Made by a program: the position numbers and the translations under genes. 64,000 bases of DNA from an uncultured Bacteroidales bacterium (GTDB lineage Bacteria; Bacteroidota; Bacteroidia; Bacteroidales; F082), in contig CAMJRR010000001.1 in the NCBI GenBank assembly GCA_946408345.1, positions 186,001 through 250,000 of the forward strand, given 5' to 3'. The notes under the pieces are model-generated. The model saw only the letters and a program-made list of their open reading frames with translations, had not been told where the DNA came from and ran no database searches. Below, one piece after another: positions 17,045-26,008 of the stretch. How positions within the stretch are numbered: the stretch's first letter is position 1; the number at the start of each line of letters is the position of its first letter.

Positions 17045-18454
17045 ATGGGCGGCTTCTTCGGCACTGTTTCCAAACAACCTTGCGTAAAGGATTTGTTCTA
17101 TGGCATTGATTATCATTCACATCTTGGTACCAAGCGTGCAGGTATGGTGACTTACGATGGTGAATTGTTTCATCGTTCCATCCACGACATCGAGAATTCG
17201 TATTTCCGTACGAAGTTCTGCGATGAACTGGGTAAGTTTGTAGGCAATATCGGTATCGGTGTCATCAGCGATACGGATGCTCAACCCATTGTGGTCAACT
17301 CGCATCTGGGTAAGTTTGCCATTTGTACGGTGGCTAAAATCAACAACTTGGACGAGTTGGTCGAGCATTGTTTGGACCAACGCCAGCATTTTGCTGAGCT
17401 GAGTTCAGGGGCCACCAATCCCACCGAGCTGATGGCCTTGCTCATTACCCAAGGTGAGGATTTTGTGGATGGCATCCGCAACGTATATAATAAGGTGAAG
17501 GGCTCCTGCTCCATGATTATCATGACTGCAGACGGCATCATCGCCGCCCGCGACTATTACGGTCGCACACCTATTGTGGTGGGTAAGAGCGATGCTGGCT
17601 ATGTGGTGGCTTCCGAAAGCCATAGTTTTATCAACCTCGACTACACGACTTGCTATAACGTCGGCCCGGGCGAAATCGTCAAGGTGACGCTCGACGGTGT
17701 GCAACAGCTGTTGCCGCCCAGCCCAAAGAAGCAGGTGTGTTCTTTCCTTTGGATTTATTATGGCTATCCTGCAGCCGACTACGAGAACGTCAACGTGGAA
17801 GAGGCGCGCTACAACGAAGGCCGCGAAATGGGCAAGCAGGACTATCTCGACCTCGACTACGTCTCCGCCATCCCCGACTCGGGTATCGGCATGGCCTTGG
17901 GCTATTCCAACGTGCGCAAGATCCCGTACCTGCGTGGAGTAGTGAAATACACACCTACTTGGTCGCGGAGTTTCATGCCCGTCAACCAAAGTCAGCGCGA
18001 GCATGTGGCCAAGATGAAGCTGATCCCCAACCGTGCCTTGCTCGAAGGCAAGAAAGTGGCCTTTTGCGACGACAGCATCGTGCGTGGCACCCAGCTGCGC
18101 GACAATGTAAAGATGCTCTACGACTATGGTGCCAAGGAGGTGCATGTGCGCATCAGTTGTCCGCCCTTGCTTTTCGGTTGTCCTTTCCTCAATTTCTCTG
18201 CTTCCAAGAACATCATGGAGCTTATCACCCGTCGTTGCATCGAAGAGATGGAGGGTGACGACAACCGTAACATCGAAAAATACTGCGACCCGACAAGTCA
18301 GGAATATGCCAATCTCATCGAAATGCTGCGCAAGCACGTCGGAGTGGATTCTTTGAAATTCAACACCTTGGAGAGCGTGGTACGTGCCATTGGTTTGCCT
18401 AAATGCGACCTCTGCACGCATTGCTTTGATGGGTCAAGCTACGGGCACGTGTAA
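17045..18454 (+). CDS. Amidophosphoribosyltransferase-like protein lacking the N-terminal Cys
   Basis: This 469-residue protein has the two-domain layout of PurF, which makes 5-phosphoribosylamine from PRPP and glutamine. The PRPP motif VAFCDDSIVRGTQLRDN is intact, as are SAIPDSGIGMALGY and YIKNPRYV-equivalent parts such as SRSFMPVNQSQRE. The glutaminase domain is present (HLGTKRAGM, GNIGIGVISDTD), but the chain begins MGGFFGTVS, with Gly where the processed enzyme has its nucleophilic Cys1. C-terminal CDLCTHCFDG resembles Fe-S ligands of Bacillus-type PurF. It resembles a second PurF-like clade of Bacteroidetes. It may use ammonia or have another role. The leader holds a possible attenuator. 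Confidence 0.85.
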   Translation: MGGFFGTVSKQPCVKDLFYGIDYHSHLGTKRAGMVTYDGELFHRSIHDIENSYFRTKFCDELGKFVGNIGIGVISDTDAQPIVVNSHLGKFAICTVAKINNLDELVEHCLDQRQHFAELSSGATNPTELMALLITQGEDFVDGIRNVYNKVKGSCSMIIMTADGIIAARDYYGRTPIVVGKSDAGYVVASESHSFINLDYTTCYNVGPGEIVKVTLDGVQQLLPPSPKKQVCSFLWIYYGYPAADYENVNVEEARYNEGREMGKQDYLDLDYVSAIPDSGIGMALGYSNVRKIPYLRGVVKYTPTWSRSFMPVNQSQREHVAKMKLIPNRALLEGKKVAFCDDSIVRGTQLRDNVKMLYDYGAKEVHVRISCPPLLFGCPFLNFSASKNIMELITRRCIEEMEGDDNRNIEKYCDPTSQEYANLIEMLRKHVGVDSLKFNTLESVVRAIGLPKCDLCTHCFDGSSYGHV

Positions 18455-18471
18455 AAATTTTCGATTTTCGC

Positions 18472-18501
18472 TTGCCAATCCAAGAAAAGTCCGTACTTTT
18501 G
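18472..18501 (+). promoter_or_regulatory. Promoter of the SRP RNA (TTG-N19-TACTTTTG)
   Basis: TTG at 18472-18474 and TACTTTTG at 18494-18501, 19 bases apart, placing the transcript start within a few bases of the RNA 5' end at 18506. Confidence 0.8.
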
Positions 18502-18505
18502 CATC

Positions 18506-18602
18506 GGGTAAGTCTTATACGACCAGCTCCCTCTGAAATCCCCCAGGACAGGAATGTAGCAAGGGTAGGAGGTTGTAGCGGTGCGATATGAGTAGCTTAC
18601 CC
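18506..18602 (+). ncRNA. ffs: Bacterial signal recognition particle RNA (4.5S type)
   Basis: A 97-base RNA whose ends pair (GGGTAAG with CTTACCC). The apical part has the conserved SRP domain IV: CCCAGGACAGGAATGTAGCAA, with a GGAA tetraloop closed by ACA/TGT and the asymmetric loop side AGCAAGGGTA. This binds Ffh. A good promoter lies directly upstream. Ends are set by pairing and may be off by a few bases. Confidence 0.92.
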
Positions 18603-18630
18603 TTCTTTGTTTTATGACGTGAGGTGATGG

Positions 18631-18913
18631 TATATTCCTTCGGAATAGAAATGCTTTTCATTGACTAACGTCGAATCTTCGATTTCGGCGGAGCTAAATC
18701 TTGTCAGAATATATATTCCTTCGGAATAGAAATCTATCAAAATCTAATCAAAAATCTATTGAAAAATCGATAAATAGGATTTTAGAAAGATTTTATAATG
18801 ATTTTGAATAGATTTCTTGCGAAACAATCCTAAAATGCAAACACAGAAAAACGGTAATGAGGATTTTAGAAAGATTTACGATGATTTTCATCAGATTTCT
18901 TGCGAAGCAATCC
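18631..18913. repeat. TTCG-capped hairpins and AAATC-word palindrome (family E)
   Basis: An identical 22-base unit with the hairpin TATTCC-TTC-GGAATA occurs at 18631-18652 and 18712-18733. The second unit opens an array of AAATCTATCA-like words that is answered by GATTTTAGAAAGATTTT words and ends in AGATTTCTTGCGAAACAATCC-type caps (18810-18830 and again 18893-18912). The same cap and words lie between grpE and dnaJ. No gene is seen in 18603-18948. Confidence 0.75.
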
Positions 18914-18948
18914 CATAATAGTATTATCTTTGCAAGAAATAACAAATC

Positions 18949-20304
18949 ATGAAAAAAGTTCATTTCATCGCTATAGGCGGAAGTGCCATGCACAACCTCG
19001 CCATTGCCTTGCACCGCAAGGGTTACGAAGTCACGGGTTCGGACGACGAGATCTTCGAGCCATCCAAGTCACGTCTCGCCAAAGAAGGCATCCTGCCTCC
19101 ACAATGGGGCTGGTATCCCGAGAAACTGGATAAGTCGTATGATGCCGTTATTCTGGGCATGCACGCCCGCATCGACAACCCTGAACTCGTCCGCGCCCAA
19201 GAATTGGGTCTGAAGGTGTATTCCTATCCGGAATACCTCTACGAACAGGGCAAGGACAAGACCCGCATCGTCATCGGCGGCAGCCATGGCAAGACGACCA
19301 TTACCTCCATGATTCTTCATGTGCTTAAACATGTTGGCATCGAGACCGATTTCATGGTTGGGGCACAGTTGGAAGGCTTCGATGTGATGGTGCGCCTTAG
19401 CGAGACAGCGAAATATATGGTGATGGAAGGCGACGAATATCTCACTTCGCCCATCGACCGTGTGCCGAAGTTCCACCATTATCATCCCCATATCGCGGTA
19501 ATTAGCGGCATCGGCTGGGACCATGTCAATGTTTTCCCGACCTTCGACAACTATCTCGAACAATTCCGCATTTTTGTCCGCACCATTGAGCCGGGTGGTT
19601 GCTTGATTTACGACCAGACCGATGTGGAAGCCGAAAAGATTGCCCAAGGCGCACAGTGCCGTACTTTCGGCTACGGCGTGCATCCTTTTGAGAGCAATGG
19701 CATCAAGACGACTTTGCTCTTGCCTGACGGCAGTAGGAGGGAAGTGGGTGTGTTTGGTAGCCACAACATGAAGAATATCAACGCGGCACGTTTGGTCTGC
19801 CAGCAACTCGGTGTGACCGATGCACAATTCTATGAGGCCATTGCGTCCTTCAAAGGTGCGGCCCGACGCTTGGAACTGTTGTTCGACAATGGCGATAACT
19901 TCGTCTTCCGCGATTTCGCCCATGCACCTTCAAAAGTGAATGCCAGCGTGAAGGCCTTGCGCGAGCAATTCCCTGAGAAACATCTGGTTGCGGTGTTCGA
20001 GTTGCACACCTACAGCAGCCTCAGCGAGGTTTTCATCGATCATTATCGTGATGCCTTGAAATTGGCTGACACGGCGATTGTCTTCTACGACCCGCATGCC
20101 GTGGCCATCAAGAAACTGGAACTTATGCCCGATTCACGTATCGTTGAGGGCTTTGGCCGTGTCGACTTGAAGGTCGTGCATAACAAGGCGGAGCTGGTTG
20201 CCTTATTAGAAAAAGGCCAACGACATAATGTCATTGGCGCTTTCATGAGTTCTGGCGACTTCAATGGCTTGACCACTGAGGATTTGAAGGCTTTGTACGA
20301 TTAA
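18949..20304 (+). CDS. mpl: UDP-MurNAc:L-Ala-gamma-D-Glu-meso-DAP ligase Mpl
   Basis: Mpl recycles peptidoglycan by joining the tripeptide L-Ala-gamma-D-Glu-meso-DAP to UDP-MurNAc with ATP. The 451-residue protein has an N-terminal Rossmann-like domain (VHFIAIGGSAMHNLAIALHRKGYEVTGSDDEIFEP), the central ATP-binding motif IGGSHGKTTITSMI, YMVMEGDEYLTS, and GIGWDHVNVFPT. The C-terminal domain includes FGSHNMKNINAA and DFAHAPSKVNASVKAL. Length fits Mpl rather than MurC. A -7 box TATCTTTG lies at 18925-18932. Its end overlaps the convergent LolA-like gene by four bases. Confidence 0.94.
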   Translation: MKKVHFIAIGGSAMHNLAIALHRKGYEVTGSDDEIFEPSKSRLAKEGILPPQWGWYPEKLDKSYDAVILGMHARIDNPELVRAQELGLKVYSYPEYLYEQGKDKTRIVIGGSHGKTTITSMILHVLKHVGIETDFMVGAQLEGFDVMVRLSETAKYMVMEGDEYLTSPIDRVPKFHHYHPHIAVISGIGWDHVNVFPTFDNYLEQFRIFVRTIEPGGCLIYDQTDVEAEKIAQGAQCRTFGYGVHPFESNGIKTTLLLPDGSRREVGVFGSHNMKNINAARLVCQQLGVTDAQFYEAIASFKGAARRLELLFDNGDNFVFRDFAHAPSKVNASVKALREQFPEKHLVAVFELHTYSSLSEVFIDHYRDALKLADTAIVFYDPHAVAIKKLELMPDSRIVEGFGRVDLKVVHNKAELVALLEKGQRHNVIGAFMSSGDFNGLTTEDLKALYD

Positions 20305-20903
20305 ATGTCGAAAATGCCCTCTTTGATTTTGGCGTTGTATTTCTCGTTTTCAAGGGTGTAGGTATCGATGGATCCCTTGTAGTCAATCAGCACAATTTCC
20401 TTGAGCAGAAGGCTGTTGATGTCATATCGGAAGATGGCTTGCTTGAGGCCTATTCCGATTAGTATCTTTTTCTTGGTGGTGAAAATGACCTGGTGATAGT
20501 TGTTGTCCGATTCCATCCGCAGGCTGAAGTTGTTTTCTTCGGCCAAGTCTTGGCAACGTCCTTGAAGCGCATAGAGAAAGGCTCGGGTCAATGAGCGGAT
20601 GGGGCCATTCCACATCCTGAAAGTGCCATGAAACATGCCGATGTCCACCTTGATATGGTCGCCATTGACAATCATGTAACTGTCGTTTTCGAAGACGGCC
20701 GAGAACTTATCGGAGAAGCTGTAATAGAAAGTCCCGTCCTTTTCGATGGTTTTGTCGGTTTTCTTGGTGTGGTTGTGTATGTCAGCCTCAAGAGTTATTA
20801 CATTGGCGTTGGCACTTTTTATGCTGTCCAAAAGGGGAAGCTTTTGTGCCTGCATCTGCAGGACAAAGAGAATCGTCGTTAGTAAAACAATGACTTTTTT
20901 CAT
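20301..20903 (-). CDS. LolA-like outer-membrane lipoprotein carrier
   Basis: A 200-residue secreted protein with signal peptide MKKVIVLLTTILFVLQMQAQ. The mature part resembles the LolA beta-sheet fold of Bacteroidetes: ITLEADIHNHTKKTDKTIEKDGTFYYSFSDKFSAVFENDSYMIVNGDHIKVD is the typical pattern in which a lipid-binding protein is predicted, followed by RSLTRAFLYALQGR and the closing VLIDYKGSIDTYTLENEKYN. A role in carrying lipoproteins across the periplasm is inferred from the family. The divergent rho gene follows the same direction 62 bases away, so it may be cotranscribed after rho. Confidence 0.7.
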   Translation of the reverse strand: MKKVIVLLTTILFVLQMQAQKLPLLDSIKSANANVITLEADIHNHTKKTDKTIEKDGTFYYSFSDKFSAVFENDSYMIVNGDHIKVDIGMFHGTFRMWNGPIRSLTRAFLYALQGRCQDLAEENNFSLRMESDNNYHQVIFTTKKKILIGIGLKQAIFRYDINSLLLKEIVLIDYKGSIDTYTLENEKYNAKIKEGIFDI

Positions 20904-20965
20904 GGGTCCGTGCCAAAAAGAAAAAATGGTGTCACAGAATTGTGCACCATTTTTTCAATATAGTT

Positions 20966-22813
20966 TTATTTGTCCAAACTCATTAAAAACTCTTCGTTGT
21001 TACGGGTCTTGGCCACACGATCCTTCAGGAATTCCATGGCCTCAACAGGTGTCATGTCAGAGAAGTGGTTGCGCAAAGCCCACACACGAGCCAGGGTGCG
21101 TTCGTCAACTAAGAGGTCATCGCGACGTGTACCCGAAGCGACGATGTCGATGGACGGGAAGATACGCTTGTTCGACAGGCGACGGTCGAGTTGGAGCTCC
21201 ATGTTGCCCGTGCCCTTGAATTCCTCGAAGATGACTTCATCCATCTTGGAACCTGTGTCGATGAGGGCCGTGGCCAATATGGTCAGTGAGCCGCCGTTTT
21301 CGATCTTACGCGCTGCACCGAAGAAACGTTTGGGCTTCTGCAAGGCGTTGGCTTCCACACCACCGGTAAGCACCTTGCCCGAGGCAGGTGAAACGGTGTT
21401 ATAGGCACGGGCAAGACGGGTGATGGAGTCAAGCAGGATGACCACATCGTGACCGCATTCGGTGAGGCGTTTGGCCTTTTCGAGGACGATGTTGGCAATC
21501 TGCACATGCTTCGAAGCAGGTTCATCGAAGGTGGAGGCAATGACCTCGGCATTCACGCTGCGTTGCATGTCGGTGACTTCTTCAGGACGCTCGTCGATGA
21601 GCAATATAATAAGGTACACTTCAGGGTGGTTGGCAGCGATGGCGTTGGCCACATCCTTCAGCAGGACGGTCTTACCAGTCTTAGGTTGTGCCACAATCAA
21701 ACCACGTTGGCCTTTGCCGATGGGGGCAAAGAGATCCATGATGCGGGTCGAGATGGTACAGCCTTGGTGCCCCGTGATGTTGAACTTCTCGTTGGGGAAT
21801 AGAGGTGTAAGGTAGTCGAAAGGAATGCGATCACGCACTTCCTCGGGTTTACGTCCGTTGATGAGGTCAGTCTTGATGAGGGGGAAATATTTCTCACCAG
21901 CCTTGGGAGGACGAATGACACCCATAATGGTGTCGCCAGTCTTCAGTCCCAACAGCTTGATCTGTGATTGCGATACATAGATGTCGTCGGGAGAAGGCAG
22001 GTAGTTGTAGTCGGAAGAACGAAGGTAGCCAAAACCATCTGGCATAATCTCCAACACGCCTTCGGCACGCACGGTGCTGTCGAATTTGGCCAACAAATCG
22101 TCGCGGCGAGGACGTTGCTCGAAGCGCTCTTTTTCGTTGCGCTCTTGTTTGGGCTGTGCAGGAATTTCTTCTGTCAAAGGAGTGGTTTCAACGATTTGTT
22201 GTTTTTCTTCTTCAACGGCTGCTGGTTCTTTTTGGACTTCTACTGACGGAGATTCTTCACCTGTGTTTTCGTGGACGCGTTTGCGTTTTTGTTTCTCTTT
22301 CTTTTCGCGGGTGGGTTTCGGTTCGGCTGGTCCTTCGGTAACAATAGTTATGGGTTTTTCTATGGTTTCCTCTACGACAGGTGCCACGGGCTCCTCAATT
22401 CTGGTTTTCTCTTTTTTTGGAGCTGGAGCCTGGGTGGGTTGGCTTATATTGTTGTTTTTTTGCCATTCAGAAACGTTGGCTTCGGCATCTTTGCTGATGC
22501 GTGGGCGTTTGCCTCGTTTGCCTTGAATTATATTCCCTTCAATGGGCTCTTTTACAGGCTCTTTCTTTTCTTCAACTATAGGCTTTTCGGGGGAAACGGT
22601 TTCTTTAGGTTCGTTTTTTTCAGCCTTGGGAGCTTTGGTTTTTTGTTTTTTGGGTTTTGCGGTTTTCTTGATGTCAGGATGGTCTACCTGATGGTCGATG
22701 ATGTCGTAAATCAGCTGGGTGCGGTCACGGTTTTCATCGTCAATACCCATCTCAGTAGCAATGATTTTGAGGTCATCTAAAGACTTCTCATTGAGTTCAA
22801 AAATGTTGTACAT
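20966..22813 (-). CDS. rho: Transcription termination factor Rho with long N-terminal insertion
   Basis: Rho is the hexameric RNA-DNA helicase that ends transcription. From the ATG at 22813 ([16 protein letters not shown]) the protein has 615 residues, against about 420 in E. coli. The Rho_N helices (1-45) are followed by a charged, Pro/Glu/Lys-rich low-complexity region (about 45-230). The cold-shock RNA-binding domain ([30 protein letters not shown]) and the ATPase follow, with P-loop AQPKTGKT near residue 375, [13 protein letters not shown], and RLARAYN. The longer frame back to 22948 is rejected because it starts upstream of the -7 box. Such insertions are common in Bacteroidetes Rho. Promoter at 22919-22949. 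Confidence 0.95.
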   Translation of the reverse strand: MYNIFELNEKSLDDLKIIATEMGIDDENRDRTQLIYDIIDHQVDHPDIKKTAKPKKQKTKAPKAEKNEPKETVSPEKPIVEEKKEPVKEPIEGNIIQGKRGKRPRISKDAEANVSEWQKNNNISQPTQAPAPKKEKTRIEEPVAPVVEETIEKPITIVTEGPAEPKPTREKKEKQKRKRVHENTGEESPSVEVQKEPAAVEEEKQQIVETTPLTEEIPAQPKQERNEKERFEQRPRRDDLLAKFDSTVRAEGVLEIMPDGFGYLRSSDYNYLPSPDDIYVSQSQIKLLGLKTGDTIMGVIRPPKAGEKYFPLIKTDLINGRKPEEVRDRIPFDYLTPLFPNEKFNITGHQGCTISTRIMDLFAPIGKGQRGLIVAQPKTGKTVLLKDVANAIAANHPEVYLIILLIDERPEEVTDMQRSVNAEVIASTFDEPASKHVQIANIVLEKAKRLTECGHDVVILLDSITRLARAYNTVSPASGKVLTGGVEANALQKPKRFFGAARKIENGGSLTILATALIDTGSKMDEVIFEEFKGTGNMELQLDRRLSNKRIFPSIDIVASGTRRDDLLVDERTLARVWALRNHFSDMTPVEAMEFLKDRVAKTRNNEEFLMSLDK

Positions 22814-22918
22814 AAACAATTGGTGTGAAAATTCCAGATGGAATATAATAGTGATACAATAATTTCGGTTGGAACACTTTTCTTGAAAAAATCCTCGATT
22901 GGATTTGCAAAAGCGGTG

Positions 22919-22949
22919 CAAAGATAGGGCTTTTTTTCGGACTGGCAAA
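22919..22949 (-). promoter_or_regulatory. Promoter of rho (TTTG-N19-TATCTTTG)
   Basis: TTTG (22949-22946) and TATCTTTG (22926-22919) on the minus strand, 19 bases apart. It leaves a leader of about 100 bases before the ATG at 22813. Confidence 0.8.
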
Positions 22950-23001
22950 TTTTTGTTGAAAAAAATTGTATTTTTGCACCCTAAATTAAAAACGAGTTAT
23001 C

Positions 23002-23490
23002 ATGTCACAAAGATTGCAATCCATTTTCTTTTTTCTTTCGGCTTTGCTGTTTGCATTGCTGTTTTTCCTGCCTCTGGCTGAGTATCTTGGCGAGACCAAT
23101 ATCCTGAAATTTAATGTGTTCGGTATTGAATCTGGCATTCCTGGTGGAACAGTTCCCTATCCCAAAACCTTTAGCTTGCCTGTACTGATTTTGGCAGTTA
23201 CGGCAATTCTGTTGAGCGGTTATTTGGCCATGAGCTTGTTCCGAGCGATAAAATTGGCACAATTTGTCAAGCTATACAAGATAGCACGCATCGACATCAT
23301 TGTCATCGTGGCTTGGGTTGCTGTAGTGTTCGCCTATTATATTCGGGTGATTGGCAATCCCGTTGGTGCCGAACCAAGCTTCAAGGTAGGTGCATTTTTG
23401 CCTTTGGCAGCATTGCTGTTGACGATTGCCGCCACTATGGGATTGAAAAAGGATATTAAAAAGGTGCGCTCTACCGACCGTATCCGTTGA
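23002..23490 (+). CDS. DUF4293 membrane protein
   Basis: A 162-residue protein with four predicted membrane segments (about residues 8-28, 55-75, 93-113 and 128-148) and a basic C-terminal tail. The pattern fits DUF4293, a Bacteroidetes family of unknown function commonly found beside rho, as here, divergently transcribed. A -7 box TATTTTTG lies at 22969-22976. No catalytic residues are recognised. Confidence 0.8.
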   Translation: MSQRLQSIFFFLSALLFALLFFLPLAEYLGETNILKFNVFGIESGIPGGTVPYPKTFSLPVLILAVTAILLSGYLAMSLFRAIKLAQFVKLYKIARIDIIVIVAWVAVVFAYYIRVIGNPVGAEPSFKVGAFLPLAALLLTIAATMGLKKDIKKVRSTDRIR

Positions 23491-23515
23491 TTAGGAAAGA
23501 GTAAGAAAAACGAAA

Positions 23516-23562
23516 GACCCTCTGCTCATGTCATCCCCTTGGGAATCATTGAACAGAGGGTC
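23516..23562. terminator. Bidirectional hairpin between convergent genes
   Basis: A perfect 9-bp stem GACCCTCTG/CAGAGGGTC with an inner stem lies between the DUF4293 gene (+) and the phosphodiesterase gene (-). T-rich sequence follows on the plus side and A-rich, read as T, on the minus side. Confidence 0.7.
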
Positions 23563-23571
23563 ATTTGTGTT

Positions 23572-24075
23572 TTAGATGACCTTGTTTCGGTCAAGCTGGA
23601 AGATCTCCATGTCCTTAAAGGTCTTTCCGTCGATGACCATTCGGATAAAGGTAATTTGCTTGTGAAACCCCGAATTGCCTGCTGCGCCAGGGTTGACATG
23701 AAGCAAATCCAACTTTTTGTCGTATATTACCTTCAATATATGCGAATGGCCGCAAATGTAGAGGTTGGGTTTCTTGGTTTCGAGAATATACTTCACCTCA
23801 GGCATGTAATGGCCAGGGTAACCACCAATGTGGGTCATGTAGACGTCGACATCTTCGATATGGAAAAACAGATCTTCGGGATATTGCATGCGCACAATGT
23901 GGTCGTCGATGTTGCCATGTACGGCACGTAATGGTTTGAAGTTGGCCAAAGTTTCCGCTGTTTCAATGTTCCCAATATCACCCGCGTGCCACAACTCGTC
24001 AACATCCTTGAAGAAATTGAAAAGCTGTGGCACTAGGGTGCAATGCGTGTCCGACAAAATGCCGACTTTCAGCAT
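23572..24075 (-). CDS. YfcE/MJ0936-type metallophosphoesterase
   Basis: A 167-residue phosphodiesterase of the calcineurin-like superfamily with all metal motifs: GILSDTH (residues 5-11), HAGDIGN, VHGNIDD, MTHIGGYPGHY and CGHSHI. These coordinate two metal ions and cleave phosphodiesters; natural substrates of this subfamily are uncertain. The gene starts one base after the stop of the DUF3078 gene, so the two are likely cotranscribed. Confidence 0.9.
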   Translation of the reverse strand: MLKVGILSDTHCTLVPQLFNFFKDVDELWHAGDIGNIETAETLANFKPLRAVHGNIDDHIVRMQYPEDLFFHIEDVDVYMTHIGGYPGHYMPEVKYILETKKPNLYICGHSHILKVIYDKKLDLLHVNPGAAGNSGFHKQITFIRMVIDGKTFKDMEIFQLDRNKVI

Positions 24076-24076
24076 G

Positions 24077-24991
24077 TTATTTCAAGTTGATCATGAAACC
24101 AATAGCCAGCACTTCCTTGAATTGTACTTTTGAGCCTTTGATTTTCAGTCCGTCTTCACCGTAGAACGGGACGTCATAGTCATAGATGAGGTGTGTGGCA
24201 AGGTTGCAGTTAAGCCAATCGTTCACCTTCAGCACGAGCATGTTTTGCCAGTCCACATCGACGCGCTCGGGATGGTTGAGGTAGTTGGAAAAGAGTTCCA
24301 ACTTTGAGTTGAAATCGATGTTCTTTGCGAGAGGATATTGGAACTTGGCTACGGCACGGGCACCAAACTCGTAACGTATTTTGTCACCTTTGGCATGTTG
24401 TGTGGTGTCGTTGGCATCAAGCGAGTTGACACCGAAGGCACCGATGGAAGCCAGATAATCATCGTTCACAATGGTAATGCGGCCCGTAATGGGCGAGAAG
24501 TAAAGCGAGAAGTGCGGGTTAGGCACCCATTCGATACCCAAACCCAAGCTGATGTATGCAGGGGCAAGGAACTTGGAGATATATTGGGTGGAATCTTTCG
24601 TGTAGTCATAGCCATTGGCAAACTGGGAACGGAATGCCAACTCTGCGCCGTAGTTGAGGTGCTCAGTGGCTTTCAAAGTTGCCAATGAGGTGAACTCAAT
24701 CTTGTCGTCGGTCTTGATGGGCTTCTTGTGGAAGTCGTAGATGCTATAACCAAGAGCCATGTTCAAGGTGTTGTCCCATTTGAAGTTGCCATTCAAATAA
24801 TGGATCTCATAGTTGAAGATGCCTTGTCCGTTGATGGTGTTTTGTCCACCGGCAGCCCAATTGGTGTAGGAACTTTGTCCGAAATTGAGACCGAAATTGC
24901 CTTTGTGGCTCCAGCCTTGCGGCATTTCATCTTGTGCAAAAGAAACGATGGCTAATGATAAAGCCAAAACTGTAAATAAAACTTTTTTCAT
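24077..24991 (-). CDS. DUF3078 outer-membrane protein
   Basis: From the ATG at 24991 (MKKVLFTVLALSLAIVSFAQ) this 304-residue protein has a signal peptide and a beta-barrel-like mature part. Hallmarks of DUF3078 are GNFGLNFGQSSYTNWAAGGQNT near the start, alternating aromatic strands throughout, and the terminal strand VLAIGFMINLK ending in a hydrophobic residue. Function is unknown; outer-membrane location is inferred. The 12-residue upstream extension of the frame is rejected because it precedes the signal peptide and lies in repeats. Confidence 0.85.
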   Translation of the reverse strand: MKKVLFTVLALSLAIVSFAQDEMPQGWSHKGNFGLNFGQSSYTNWAAGGQNTINGQGIFNYEIHYLNGNFKWDNTLNMALGYSIYDFHKKPIKTDDKIEFTSLATLKATEHLNYGAELAFRSQFANGYDYTKDSTQYISKFLAPAYISLGLGIEWVPNPHFSLYFSPITGRITIVNDDYLASIGAFGVNSLDANDTTQHAKGDKIRYEFGARAVAKFQYPLAKNIDFNSKLELFSNYLNHPERVDVDWQNMLVLKVNDWLNCNLATHLIYDYDVPFYGEDGLKIKGSKVQFKEVLAIGFMINLK

Positions 24992-25008
24992 TTTATTGAT
25001 TGTTAAAT

Positions 25009-25057
25009 GGTTATTCTCAATTCTCAATTCTCAATTCTCTAAACTCTAAACTAATAA
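25009..25057. repeat. Heptamer direct repeats, one arm only (family J)
   Basis: TCAATTC is repeated three times in tandem, then TCTAAAC twice, flanked by TTATT and AATAAC. It fills the gap between the TonB-like and DUF3078 genes and covers the TonB-like stop codon. Confidence 0.7.
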
Positions 25058-25827
25058 CTATTCCCATCTTGGAAATTATGCGCGCCAATGCTGAAAGTGA
25101 TATCCTGCATCCCCGTACTACGCACATATTTTCCGTTCTTCTCGGCAGGAATCCAAATGGTCTCTTGAAGGAGTCGGATGGCCTCATTGTCGCAACCGCC
25201 TCCCACTGAGTTGACAACGACGATGTTTGACACACTTCCGTCAGTCTCCACCACGAAGCTCAGGCGTACTGTGCCTTGAATCTCGCGTTCCTTGGCTTCT
25301 GCGGGGAATTGTAGGTTTTTTTGGATGTATTGCGGCATGTTGATGCCATCAGTGAAATAGGGCCTGGCCACCTCTTCCAACTGTTTGTATTCGTATATTT
25401 TATAAGAGGTGTCAGCTTCCAAAGTGAGGGGAGCTGTATGACGCTCGTGGCGCTTCCAATACCGTTTGTAATTCTTGGCATTGTAATCCACTTCGTATTC
25501 CGTGTCGTAGTCAGTGGGTATGCCAACATCTAAGGCAGGTTTCCATAGGATGGTCCTCACCAAATGCAGTGCGTTTTGTGAGGCAGCTTCACTGAAACTC
25601 GACTTTACGGCATATTGGCTACCTGCTCCGTTGGCGTCAACGTGCAGACTGACAATCACTTTTCCATTATTGCCTTTCTGTAGGTCAGCTTCGGGGTAAA
25701 TCATGTTTTGCATGATGTATTCCTTGGTCAATGGTTTGCCCGCAAGGGGCTCTGGAGCCGTCACTTGGGCTTTCAGTTGCCATCCTGAAAAGAGGATGAA
25801 CATGGCGGTGATGAGTCTTGTTTTCAT
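25051..25827 (-). CDS. Secreted protein with two TonB C-terminal domains
   Basis: A 258-residue protein (ATG at 25827) with signal peptide MKTRLITAMFILFSGWQLKAQ. The first TonB-like domain spans about residues 40-125 (MIYPEADLQKGNNGKVIVSLHVDANG), the second about 165-258 (LQFPAEAKEREIQGTVRLSFVVETDGSVSNIVVVNSVGGGCDNEAIRLL). There is no membrane anchor beyond the signal peptide, unlike energy-transducing TonB, so it may be a soluble periplasmic protein or partner of an outer-membrane receptor. A -7 box TATTTTTG lies upstream at 25851-25858. Confidence 0.82.
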   Translation of the reverse strand: MKTRLITAMFILFSGWQLKAQVTAPEPLAGKPLTKEYIMQNMIYPEADLQKGNNGKVIVSLHVDANGAGSQYAVKSSFSEAASQNALHLVRTILWKPALDVGIPTDYDTEYEVDYNAKNYKRYWKRHERHTAPLTLEADTSYKIYEYKQLEEVARPYFTDGINMPQYIQKNLQFPAEAKEREIQGTVRLSFVVETDGSVSNIVVVNSVGGGCDNEAIRLLQETIWIPAEKNGKYVRSTGMQDITFSIGAHNFQDGNSY

Positions 25828-25861
25828 GATGTAATATTTTTTTGATGATGCAAAAATAATC

Positions 25862-25955
25862 AATTTGTTGAATTGTTGAACTGTTTTGTGTTTAATTGTT
25901 GGAAGTGGTGCTGTTTTTTCAACAATTCAACGATTCAACTCCCAACAATTGGCTT
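25862..25955. repeat. TTGTTGAA word palindrome (family F)
   Basis: The left arm has GTTGAATTGTTGAACTG and TTTAATTGTTGG; the right arm has CAACAATTCAACGATTCAAC and CCAACAATT. It lies between the divergent TonB-like and rlmB genes. Confidence 0.75.
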
Positions 25956-26008
25956 CGTCGAATCGTAGATTTCAACATAATTCCTATTTTTGCAGAAAAT
26001 TTAAGTTT

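Noticed and set aside
17405-18421. 338-codon open frame antisense to the PurF-like gene
   Set aside because: Shadow of a clearly coding gene.
22814-22948. N-terminal extension of Rho
   Set aside because: It begins upstream of the rho -7 box; [11 protein letters not shown] matches the family start.
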